Notes under the pieces: model-generated
The model's database searches: none
What the model was told of the DNA's origin: nothing
Seen by the model: the letters and a program-made list of their open reading frames with translations, nothing else
Assembly: GCA_027622115.1 (NCBI GenBank)
Contig: JAQBZS010000221.1
Coordinates: 1 to 9,063, forward strand
From: Planctomycetota bacterium
Lineage (GTDB): Bacteria; Planctomycetota; Planctomycetia; Planctomycetales; Planctomycetaceae
Length of the DNA stretch: 9,063 bases
Direction: 5' to 3'
Part shown: positions 1-6,145 of the stretch, piece by piece
Layout: every line of letters begins with the position of its first letter
How positions within the stretch are numbered: position 1 is the first letter of the stretch
Position numbers and translations under genes: made by a program

Positions 1-115
1 GCTCGGCGAAAAAGGGAAACCGGTAGTGACCGAGGCCGGGGGTGAAAGTCATTTCCAATTCATCGCCGACATTGATGGGATTCATGGGAGTGATGGGAAG
101 AATAGGGGCAGCCAT
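1..115 (-). CDS. Possible 5' end of a minus-strand gene of unknown function (partial)
   Basis: On the minus strand an open frame begins at an ATG at 115-113 and runs out of the window at position 1, giving about 38 residues beginning MAAPILPITPMNPINVGDEL and ending near GHYRFPFFAE. A second in-frame ATG lies at 85-83. Upstream of the first ATG there is only a weak AGGG purine run about 4 nt away. The first residues (a proline every third position) are encoded by the 9-bp repeat units at 73-108, so either the gene starts inside the repeat or the real start is the later ATG. The opposite strand is also open here, but it continues straight through the repeats as a low-complexity Ser-His-Gln/Tyr string with no natural end, which makes it the less likely reading. 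I do not recognise the protein. If real, the gene is divergent from the oxidoreductase downstream. Confidence 0.3.
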   Translation of the reverse strand, partial: MAAPILPITPMNPINVGDELEMTFTPGLGHYRFPFFAE

Positions 116-172
116 CAACCCTATCAGTGCTCTGCGTCCTATCAGTCTCATCAGTCTCATCAGTCCTATCAA
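73..172. repeat. Inverted 9-bp-period repeat element (TGATGGGAN / TCYYATCAG units)
   Basis: Four consecutive 9-bp units lie at 73-108 (TGATGGGAT, TCATGGGAG, TGATGGGAA, GAATAGGGG). After a 10-bp gap, six 9-bp units lie at 119-172 (CCCTATCAG, TGCTCTGCG, TCCTATCAG, TCTCATCAG twice, TCCTATCAA). The right arm read in reverse complement gives TGATAGGAC and TGATGAGAC units, so the two arms form an imperfect inverted repeat. The spacing is exactly 9 throughout, although one unit (128-136) has diverged. The element probably belongs to a dispersed intergenic repeat family; that is an inference, because only one copy is in the window. Confidence 0.7.
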
Positions 173-228
173 AGCAGGTCAGAGAGAGGCAACTTATTGC
201 GCCCGCGTTCGCAATTAAAATGCGTCAT

Positions 229-266
229 GGGAATTCCGAATTCCACAATCCGCAGTCAAAATTCCC
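229..266. repeat. GAATTCCG-type dispersed repeat, copy 1
   Basis: The outer ends are a perfect 7-bp inverted repeat, GGGAATT at 229-235 and AATTCCC at 260-266. Inside, CCGAATTCCACAAT at 236-249 matches with one mismatch the 14-bp unit that is tandemly duplicated at 393-420. This makes it a second, degenerate copy of the same family 140 bp upstream of the stronger one. Confidence 0.55.
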
Positions 267-322
267 GGCTCGAACGAAAAGAGCATCGTGCGCATCAGCT
301 TGCCCCACACACGGCTTGGCGA

Positions 323-352
323 TTGACTGGTCAGTTTCCGAACGGCTAAAGT
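323..352 (+). promoter_or_regulatory. Candidate sigma-70-type promoter for the oxidoreductase gene
   Basis: TTGACT at 323-328 (5 of 6 to TTGACA) and TAAAGT at 347-352 (4 of 6 to TATAAT) are separated by 18 bp. Transcription from here would begin near 359 and give a leader of about 98 nt that contains the 372-400 hairpin before the start codon at 457. This is a motif match only; the spacer is repeat-derived DNA and chance matches are possible. Confidence 0.4.
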
Positions 353-360
353 CTTGCGAG

Positions 361-420
361 TGCCGAATGGTGAATTCGGAATGTGAAATATTCCGAATTC
401 CGCAATCCGAATTCCGCAAT
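361..420. repeat. GAATTCCG-type dispersed repeat, copy 2, with an 11-bp perfect hairpin
   Basis: GAATTCGGAAT at 372-382 and ATTCCGAATTC at 390-400 form a perfect 11-bp inverted repeat around a 7-nt loop. The right arm continues into a perfect tandem duplication of the 14-bp unit CCGAATTCCGCAAT (393-406 and 407-420). The left flank, GCCGAATGG, is an imperfect counterpart, so the whole block is an extended imperfect palindrome. There is no T-run after the stem, so it does not look like an intrinsic terminator. It ends 36 bp before the oxidoreductase start codon and may form a structure in its leader. Confidence 0.7.
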
Positions 421-456
421 CAAACAACTCCGCCTTCAACCCCTCGGAGAGCCAAC

Positions 457-1776
457 ATGAACGACCAACCCCAAAACATTGACTCCTCGACTCGACGTGA
501 TTTCTTGAAGAGGAGTTCGGCTGCTGTTGCCGGGACGGCTCTGGCTGCGAACTTGATGTCGTCTTCGGTTTACGCGGCGGGTTCCGACACGCTGAAACTC
601 GGTCTGGTCGGTTGCGGTGGTCGAGGCAACGGGGCGGCAAGCAACGCCCTGCATGCGGACGACAATGTCGAATTGGTGGCCGTAGCCGACGCCTTCGAAA
701 GTCAAATCAACGGCAGCCTGCGAGCACTTGGCGATCAGGCTCGTATCAAAGACCGCATCAAGGTGGCCGACGATCACAAGTTTGTCGGACTTGAAGGCTA
801 CAAGCAGGTGATCGATGCCGTCGATGTCGTGATTCTCGCGACGCCTCCTGGATTCCGCCCGGTCCAATTGCGAGCGGCCGTCAACGCCGGAAAACACATC
901 TTCACCGAAAAGCCAATGGCGACCGATGCGCCGGGTGCTCGTTCGGTTTACGAATCGGTGGTGATCGCCAAAGAGAAAAACATCGCGATGGTCGCCGGAT
1001 ATTGCTGGCGCTACGACTACGCAAAAAAAGCTCTGTTCGAAAAAGTGCATGCCGGAGACATCGGCGACGTCCGCTCGGTGTTCGGCACGTACCTGACGGG
1101 GCCGGTCAAGCCGATGCCACCTGCGAATACTCGACCCGAAGGCATGTCGAATCTCGAGTGGATGGTTCGCAACTGGTACAACTTTACGTGGCTGTCCGGA
1201 GACGGGTTGGTCGAGCAAGCGATTCACACTGTCGACTGGCTGGCATGGGCGATGGGAGACCGGCCACCGGTTAGTTGTTCGGCAGTCGGCGGTCGACAGA
1301 TTCCGGCCGAAGGCGGCAACATCTACGACCATGTGCAAGTCAATTATGTGTGGGACAATGACGCGCGAGCTTCGGTGACTCAGCGGCAGATCCCCGGTTG
1401 CTTCAACGAGAATTTTCTCTACATCCTGGGCACGAAAGGCACGGGCAAGATTTCTCGCCGAGGCAGCGTGGTCTGCGATTTGAATGGCGACACGATTTGG
1501 AAGTACGAAGGTAAATCCAACAACATGTACCAGACCGAGCACGACGAATTCTTCGCGTCGATCCGATCTGGCAAGCACATCAACGACGGCGATCGCATGG
1601 CCAACAGCACGCTGATGGGCATCATGGGCCGCATCGCTGGCTACACCGGCGACGAGATTTCCTGGGAGCAGGCGTTGAATTCTCAAGACAGCATCGTTCC
1701 CCAAATCACAGACGGCTGGAACTCGCCCGCAGCACTGCCGGAGATGGCTCGACCTGGGATCACGAAGTACGTCTAG
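457..1776 (+). CDS. Tat-exported Gfo/Idh/MocA-family NAD(P)-dependent oxidoreductase
   Basis: The protein has 439 residues, starting at an ATG with GGAG at 446-449, 7 nt upstream. The frame is open further upstream, but that part is repeat-derived and is excluded. Residues 12-18 (TRRDFLK) are a twin-arginine motif followed by a hydrophobic Ala-rich stretch and a likely VYA/A cleavage after residue 40, so export to the periplasm is expected. The mature protein opens with a Rossmann strand and GCGGRG (52-57), then carries the family EKP motif at 151-153 and an EQAIHTVD segment (253-260) with the usual catalytic-region His257 and Asp260. Length and order fit a two-domain Gfo/Idh/MocA dehydrogenase acting on a sugar, inositol or derivative; the substrate cannot be read from the sequence. 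An exported enzyme of this fold must fold with its nicotinamide cofactor before Tat transport, as known for Zymomonas glucose-fructose oxidoreductase. The HD-domain gene follows 103 bp downstream. Confidence 0.92.
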   Translation: MNDQPQNIDSSTRRDFLKRSSAAVAGTALAANLMSSSVYAAGSDTLKLGLVGCGGRGNGAASNALHADDNVELVAVADAFESQINGSLRALGDQARIKDRIKVADDHKFVGLEGYKQVIDAVDVVILATPPGFRPVQLRAAVNAGKHIFTEKPMATDAPGARSVYESVVIAKEKNIAMVAGYCWRYDYAKKALFEKVHAGDIGDVRSVFGTYLTGPVKPMPPANTRPEGMSNLEWMVRNWYNFTWLSGDGLVEQAIHTVDWLAWAMGDRPPVSCSAVGGRQIPAEGGNIYDHVQVNYVWDNDARASVTQRQIPGCFNENFLYILGTKGTGKISRRGSVVCDLNGDTIWKYEGKSNNMYQTEHDEFFASIRSGKHINDGDRMANSTLMGIMGRIAGYTGDEISWEQALNSQDSIVPQITDGWNSPAALPEMARPGITKYV

Positions 1777-1867
1777 GCGTTCGACGCGAGATTGAGAGAC
1801 GGGGAGATCGAGCGGCTCGTCACGCGGAGCGATGACCGCTACGGTGTTTCTGCCGGTCATCCTTGTT

Positions 1868-1872
1868 GGAGG
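1868..1872 (+). promoter_or_regulatory. Shine-Dalgarno GGAGG that supports a TTG start
   Basis: GGAGG lies 7 nt before the in-frame TTG at 1880. The earlier in-frame ATG at 1832 has GGAG only 2 nt away, too close for normal initiation, and would add 16 hydrophobic residues that do not fit a cytoplasmic nuclease. Confidence 0.7.
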
Positions 1873-1879
1873 TGCATCG

Positions 1880-3022
1880 TTGACAACTACACCTTCCAAC
1901 TCGAAAGCGTCCGCTTCGCAAGCGGCTAAGCCAGGTCAGCGAGCGTCACAAGTCGCAGCCAAGTCGTCGGCCGTTGAGCCTCGAGTTTTCGAATTGAACG
2001 AACTGGTCAACGGACAATCGGCCGACACGTTTGCGTTGCTCGCTGCGAAAGACGAAGCGAAAACGAAAGACGGCAAGCCGTATTTTCGGGTCACGTTCAA
2101 AGACGCCAAACGCAGCGTCGTGTCCATGATTTGGAGCGACCACGAACTCTTCAAATCGTGTCTCGACTGGGTCGTCGGCGGGTTTTTCAAGCTGCGTTGC
2201 AAGTACGAAGAAACCAGTTTCGGTCCGCAGGTTTCGGTTGATCGAATTCGCGCCGTCGTGGATGCCGATCGCGAGCAAGGCTTCGACCCCGACCGTTTCT
2301 TCGAAGTGTCTCGATTCGACCGCGACGAAATGTTCGCTGAACTGCGTGGCCTTGTTGAACAGCACATTTCTGAACGAGCCGTTCAAGAATTGGTCCTGCT
2401 CCTGCTCGACGAAAACGCCAACGCGATCAAACAGCACGCCGCAGCCGCGCGAAATCACCACGCATTTGTGGGCGGCTATTTGGAGCACACATTGTCGGTC
2501 ACTCGAACGGCCGTTTTTCTGGCCGACAAGTACGCGGCCTATTACACAAAAATGCAACCGCCGCTTTCCAAAACTCTGGTGGTCGCTGGAGCCGTGTTGC
2601 ACGACATCGGCAAAATGTACGAGCTGGAATTCAAGGACGGAGCGTGGGCCTACACGCCAGAGGGCCGATTGGTCGGGCACATCCTGATGGGCCGCGACAT
2701 GGTCCGCGCCGCAGCCCTCCGAGTCGCAGCGATCGATGCCGAAACACTGCTTCGCATCGAGCACATGATTATCTCGCACCAAAACCTGCCCGAGTGGGGC
2801 TCGCCCATCGCACCTCACACGCCGGAAGCCTTGCTGGTCCACTACGCCGACGACATCGACGCCAAATTCCACGAACTGGCAACGGAGCTGGAAACGAGCT
2901 GGCCCGCCGGCACCGAATTCACGACGCGCAACAACCCTCTGCGGCGATACATATTCGTGGGACTCAACGGATCGACTTCCGCACGAGACGCAACCGACGA
3001 CAGCGGTGATCGGCGAGAATGA
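1880..3022 (+). CDS. OB-fold/HD-domain protein, YhaM-like 3'-5' exoribonuclease
   Basis: From the TTG start the protein has 380 residues; the alternative ATG at 1832 would give 396. Residues 1-34 are a Ser/Ala/Lys-rich linker with no predicted fold. Residues about 35-126 resemble the nucleic-acid-binding OB-fold that begins YhaM-type proteins (FELNEL..., a KDGKPYF turn and a final VDRIRAV strand). The HD phosphohydrolase domain follows: GGYLEHTL (198-205) with His203 preceded by His193/194, the central HD dyad in LHDIGK (His241, Asp242), EHMIISHQ (294-301) with His295 and His300, and HYADDIDAK (321-329) supplying the last metal-site Asp. By homology the likely role is metal-dependent 3'-5' trimming of RNA in the cytoplasm. 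It is longer than Bacillus YhaM (about 314 residues) because of the N-terminal linker and a hydrophilic C-terminal tail. A related HD phosphohydrolase with another nucleotide substrate is the main alternative. Confidence 0.85.
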   Translation: MTTTPSNSKASASQAAKPGQRASQVAAKSSAVEPRVFELNELVNGQSADTFALLAAKDEAKTKDGKPYFRVTFKDAKRSVVSMIWSDHELFKSCLDWVVGGFFKLRCKYEETSFGPQVSVDRIRAVVDADREQGFDPDRFFEVSRFDRDEMFAELRGLVEQHISERAVQELVLLLLDENANAIKQHAAAARNHHAFVGGYLEHTLSVTRTAVFLADKYAAYYTKMQPPLSKTLVVAGAVLHDIGKMYELEFKDGAWAYTPEGRLVGHILMGRDMVRAAALRVAAIDAETLLRIEHMIISHQNLPEWGSPIAPHTPEALLVHYADDIDAKFHELATELETSWPAGTEFTTRNNPLRRYIFVGLNGSTSARDATDDSGDRRE

Positions 3023-3421
3023 TCCGCCCCGTTGGACGCGGCAATCGACCTTTCCGCAGCCCGCCCAAACGGAAGCCCGAGGTGCGTTTTGAAGTTGCTC
3101 TGTTTGAGCGGCGAGGGTCTGGCGACGGTCGAACTCTTTACCCCGCAGGCGTTGCATTCCGAAGCCCAGCGGCTGTGTTGTAGAACCGCGTCGCGGTTCG
3201 ACAAGGGCGCAATGTTGAGAAGTGCCTGCGCGGGAATCGGTAACTGGTGACGCTTCGCTGCGCTTCAGGCTTCACATGATTGGCTTTGCTCACCATTCAC
3301 GCTTGGCACGCGGCGGCTCGCTCTCAGCGGATTCGCATTGGCTGGTTTTTATCCATCCACCCAGTTCGCTACACTGGCGCGCCCCGATCAAAATCGATGA
3401 TAGACACCTCTGGAGGTACTC
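3023..3421. other. 399-bp intergenic region without a convincing gene
   Basis: Short open frames exist on both strands but none has a Shine-Dalgarno, a start typical of this window, or recognisable protein features. The region holds the palindrome at 3178-3204 and a weak TGGTGA/TCACCA inverted pair (3245-3250 and 3290-3295). Just before the next gene it holds the ribosome binding site GGAGG at 3412-3416. No intrinsic terminator with a T-run follows the HD-protein stop, and no promoter with two good hexamers was found for the downstream pair. Confidence 0.6.
3178..3204. repeat. Palindromic element, TTGTaGAACCGCG-T-CGCGGTTCgACAA
   Basis: TTGT (3178-3181) pairs with ACAA (3201-3204), and GAACCGCG (3183-3190) with CGCGGTTC (3192-3199). 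One A/G mismatch separates the two stems and a single base (T3191) sits at the centre, leaving an effective 3-nt loop. No T-run follows, and the element is 155 bp beyond the HD-gene stop, so it looks more like a REP-type palindrome than a terminator. It is also a possible short structured RNA or protein-binding site. Confidence 0.6.
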
Positions 3422-3775
3422 ATGTCGAACGATTCTCCCGCCGCTTATGACCAGTACGAACTCGATCCGGTCTTCTTGAATTCTCGTAAGGAAGCGCTGG
3501 CCGTTTTTCTGACGTGGGTCGTCGCCCTGCTGTGGGCCGTGCCGGTTTGCTATTTCATGGGCTTCAGGACCGGCATCGATTCGACCAATGTTTCAATGGT
3601 CATGGGAATTCCGACTTGGGTGTTTTGGGGAATCGCTTTTCCCTGGCTCGTTGCTGACGTTGTGACAACCTGGATGTGTTTTAAGGTCATAAAAAACGAC
3701 GACCTGGGCATCGCGGCCGATGAACTCGACGCCGAGACTTTCGCTCCAATCGTGAGCCAGGGGGCGTCAAAATGA
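3422..3775 (+). CDS. Small two-TM membrane protein, YhdT/DUF997-like symporter partner
   Basis: The protein has 117 residues, with GGAGG at 3412-3416, 5 nt before the ATG. It begins with a hydrophilic segment (1-25) containing SRKEA. Two hydrophobic helices follow, about 26-47 and 66-88, the second in a PTWVFWGIAFPWL context, and then a charged tail that begins KNDDLG (91-96). This pattern matches the small YhdT (DUF997) proteins encoded next to PanF-type sodium:solute symporters, much as YjcH accompanies the acetate permease ActP. Typical family members are about 80 residues; this one has longer hydrophilic ends. Its stop codon overlaps the symporter start (ATGA, 3772-3775), so translation is probably coupled and the two proteins probably act together in the inner membrane. 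The family assignment rests on pattern and context, with no alignment available, and its molecular role is not known. Confidence 0.78.
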   Translation: MSNDSPAAYDQYELDPVFLNSRKEALAVFLTWVVALLWAVPVCYFMGFRTGIDSTNVSMVMGIPTWVFWGIAFPWLVADVVTTWMCFKVIKNDDLGIAADELDAETFAPIVSQGASK

Positions 3776-5967
3776 GCGGGCTACTCGCCGAGTCGTCAAA
3801 CGCTGCATTGATTACGTTCTTGGTTTACACGTTGGCTGTTTTCGGTGTAGCCGGACTGTCGAATCAACTGCTGAAGTCCAAGAGCTTCCTGAGCGAGTAT
3901 TTCTTGGGCAGTCGCAGCTTGGGTGTCTGGGCATTCGCACTGACGTTCGCGGCGACCAGCGCGTCGGGCGGATCGTTCACAGGTTTTCCAGCGAAGATCT
4001 ACACGCACGGCTGGGTCCTGGCGTTGTGGATCGGCAGTTATATGGTCGTCCCGATTTGTGCGATGGGACTGCTCGGCAAGCGGATCAACCATGTCGCTCG
4101 AATCGGTGGCTCGATCACTGTCCCGGATGTCCTTCGCGACCGATTCAACAGCCGAAGATTTGGACTGCTGGCCGTTGCGCTGATTGTGTTTTTCATGTCG
4201 TTCAACCTGGTCGCGCAGTTCAAGGCTGGCGGCATCATCTTGAAGGTTCTGCTTTCCGACGTCGATGTGTTCAAGTCGTATGCCGCGTCGCTGGGAAGCC
4301 ACATGGGTGAAGGCAGCTTCTGGGGGAATGACGCTCAGTACCTGATTTGTCTGGTGTTCTTTGGCGTCTCGGTGATCGTCTACACGACGTATGGTGGATT
4401 CCACGCCGTCGTTTGGACCGACGTCTTGCAGGGTATCGTGATGGTCGTTGGCGTTTTGATTCTGCTGCCGCTGGCGCTGTCGAGTGCCGGTGGTTTGGAA
4501 AACGCGACCAAGCAAATGGCCGACATGACTACGCCTCGCCGAGGGTTCGCCGAAGTCGAGTTCGTGGGTGAAGTCGCCAAGGACGGTGCCGGCAAACCAA
4601 TCGCGACCCGCTTCAACAAAGAGACCTGGGTCAAGTTGGAAGACGGCACTTCGACGCGCGTGTTTCGAGTGGCCAACGCATTCAACGTGCAACCGGGCGA
4701 GACTCACGTTGACGACGTCCAAGCTTTGGAAATCACCACCCCGCGCCAAATCGAGCGAATTCTAAACGGCGAGACGGCGGTCAAAGTCGAGTTCGACAAA
4801 CGGCTCGTCTGCAAGTCATTCTCCGATCCGAAAGAGAGCATCGGCACCCTGACCGCTTCGGTCAAGTCGGCCGCAACGACCGATGTCACGATCGCCAAGG
4901 GGACATGGTTCAAAGAGACGCTCAAGGATGGCAAGCTTCGCCACTTGGTCTCGGTGGCCAGTGCAAAGGTCGCGAGCGGCAAGACTTCAACAACCGTCTC
5001 CGTTCGAGTCCCCGTCGGCGAGCAGCCCGAAATTGTTACTGACTATCTAGTATCCGGCGTCGTCGTGAAGCCGGTTAGCTTCGCCTACGGAGCCGACACG
5101 AAGGGAGTCTACGTCACGGGCCCGGCACCTCACCCAACCAATGTGGACGGGTTCTTGCCACTCTCGATCGCGATTTCGTTCTTCTTCATGTGGGCAATCT
5201 CGGGAGCCGGCCAGCCCAGCAGCATGGTCCGCTTGATGGCGTTCAAGGATTCAAGAACCCTACAGCGGTCGATCTTTTCGGTGGCGATTTATTACACGCT
5301 GATCTACATCCCGCTGATTTTGATTTTCTGTTGTTCGCGCGTCTTGGTGCCAGGCCTCGAAATCGAACCGGATCGAATCATGCCCGAGATGGCCGTCGTG
5401 CTGACGAGCAACATCGGCGCGGGTTGGCTCGGCGGTTTATTGATTGCTGCTCCGTTCGCGGCCGTCATGTCTACCGTCGATAGCTTCTTGCTGATGATTT
5501 CGTCGGCTGTCGTGCGCGATATTTATCAACGCAACATGAACCCCAACGCGAGCGAGAAAACGATCAAGCGATTGAGCTACCTCTGCACGTTGCTAGTCGG
5601 GACGATCGCGATGGTCGTCGCAATCAACCCACCGAACTATTTGCAGGACATTATCGTCTATGTGGGCAGCGGCTTGGCGGCGTGTTTCCTGGCTCCGGTC
5701 GTCTTCGGCCTGTATTGGCCCCGCTCGAACGAAACCGGCTGCATCGCTGGCATGTTGTCAGGTTTTGCTGCTCACCTCGCGATGTACGTCGCTGGAATCT
5801 TCACCAACGGCAGCTTCTTTGCGCCGTACCAACTCTTCAATTTCGATCCGATCATCCTCGGATTAATCACATCGTTCGTGGTCACCTACGTTGCCACGCT
5901 GGCAACAGCACCACCGCCCGACGACTTGGTCCGCAAGTATTTCTATCGCAAGAAAGAAACGGCTTGA
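3772..5967 (+). CDS. Sodium:solute symporter (SSS family, PanF-like) with a large hydrophilic insertion
   Basis: The protein has 731 residues, against about 480-550 for most of the family. The start overlaps the upstream stop and is preceded by a G-rich run (AGGGGG, 3759-3764). I count about 13 membrane segments. The N-terminal half has the family SEYFLGSRSLG (41-51), a helix with GGSFTGFPAKIY, and TVPDVLRDRF (116-125). After the sixth helix and GGLENA, residues about 252-457 form a hydrophilic, beta-strand-like insertion. The membrane core then resumes at FLPLSIAIS (461-469), with R487 and KDS (492-494). The segment AAVMSTVDSFLL carries Ser567-Thr568, aligned with the Na+-ligating Ser340/Thr341 of PutP, followed by SSAVVRDIY. 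Normal SSS topology (N-terminus out) puts the insertion in the periplasm. The substrate is unknown: resemblance to PanF and the DUF997 partner suggests a small carboxylate or vitamin, but this is not decisive. Confidence 0.9.
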   Translation: MSGLLAESSNAALITFLVYTLAVFGVAGLSNQLLKSKSFLSEYFLGSRSLGVWAFALTFAATSASGGSFTGFPAKIYTHGWVLALWIGSYMVVPICAMGLLGKRINHVARIGGSITVPDVLRDRFNSRRFGLLAVALIVFFMSFNLVAQFKAGGIILKVLLSDVDVFKSYAASLGSHMGEGSFWGNDAQYLICLVFFGVSVIVYTTYGGFHAVVWTDVLQGIVMVVGVLILLPLALSSAGGLENATKQMADMTTPRRGFAEVEFVGEVAKDGAGKPIATRFNKETWVKLEDGTSTRVFRVANAFNVQPGETHVDDVQALEITTPRQIERILNGETAVKVEFDKRLVCKSFSDPKESIGTLTASVKSAATTDVTIAKGTWFKETLKDGKLRHLVSVASAKVASGKTSTTVSVRVPVGEQPEIVTDYLVSGVVVKPVSFAYGADTKGVYVTGPAPHPTNVDGFLPLSIAISFFFMWAISGAGQPSSMVRLMAFKDSRTLQRSIFSVAIYYTLIYIPLILIFCCSRVLVPGLEIEPDRIMPEMAVVLTSNIGAGWLGGLLIAAPFAAVMSTVDSFLLMISSAVVRDIYQRNMNPNASEKTIKRLSYLCTLLVGTIAMVVAINPPNYLQDIIVYVGSGLAACFLAPVVFGLYWPRSNETGCIAGMLSGFAAHLAMYVAGIFTNGSFFAPYQLFNFDPIILGLITSFVVTYVATLATAPPPDDLVRKYFYRKKETA

Positions 5968-6025
5968 TCGACGAATTGCGAAAGTGAAGTCGGCAAGTTG
6001 GCAAAACCCCAAGCCTGGTCAATTG

Positions 6026-6061
6026 GGACAAGGCACTCACGGAACTCATCGCACTCCGCGC
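6026..6061. repeat. Degenerate 9-bp tandem repeat
   Basis: The units GGACAAGGC, ACTCACGGA, ACTCATCGC and ACTCCGCGC are in 9-bp register. Only the ACTC core is shared by the last three, so this could be a decayed copy of a GGACTCAYG-type repeat or a chance pattern. Confidence 0.3.
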
Positions 6062-6145
6062 GTCATCGTCCACACCCAGCCCCGACTACGCCCCGCTGAA
6101 TCCTTGCCGAAAGTCGCACACCCCCAAGGCTTCACACCAATACTG

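Noticed and set aside
119..172. Possible CRISPR-like array
   Set aside because: Units are only 9 bp, directly adjacent and without spacers, so this is a simple tandem repeat.
26..349. A 107-codon plus-strand frame at the left end
   Set aside because: Most of it is translated repeat DNA (Ser-His-Gln strings); the 9-bp period keeps the frame open artificially.
1811..1840. Bulged hairpin AGCG/GTCA with TGAC/CGCT before the HD gene
   Set aside because: Two 4-bp stems with a 4-nt bulge are within chance expectation for GC-rich DNA.
436..1899. A 487-codon open frame on the minus strand across the oxidoreductase gene
   Set aside because: It is antisense to a clearly recognised protein, has an Arg/Val/Asp/His-rich composition typical of reverse-frame reading in GC-rich genes, and has no family motif.
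1946..3157. A 403-codon open frame on the minus strand across the HD-domain gene
   Set aside because: It mirrors the real gene in the complementary frame and shows no domain features; it exists because of codon bias on the coding strand.
3032..3250. A 72-codon plus-strand frame in the spacer after the HD gene
   Set aside because: It begins with TTG without a ribosome binding site, crosses the palindrome at 3178-3204, and does not read like a folded protein.
3338..3375. Possible promoter for the symporter pair (TTGGCT and TACACT)
   Set aside because: The spacing between the hexamers is 26 bp, too long for a standard sigma-70 promoter, and no better -35 lies 16-18 bp upstream of TACACT.
3796..4749. 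A 317-codon open frame on the minus strand inside the symporter
   Set aside because: It is hydrophilic, low in structure and entirely antisense to conserved transmembrane segments.
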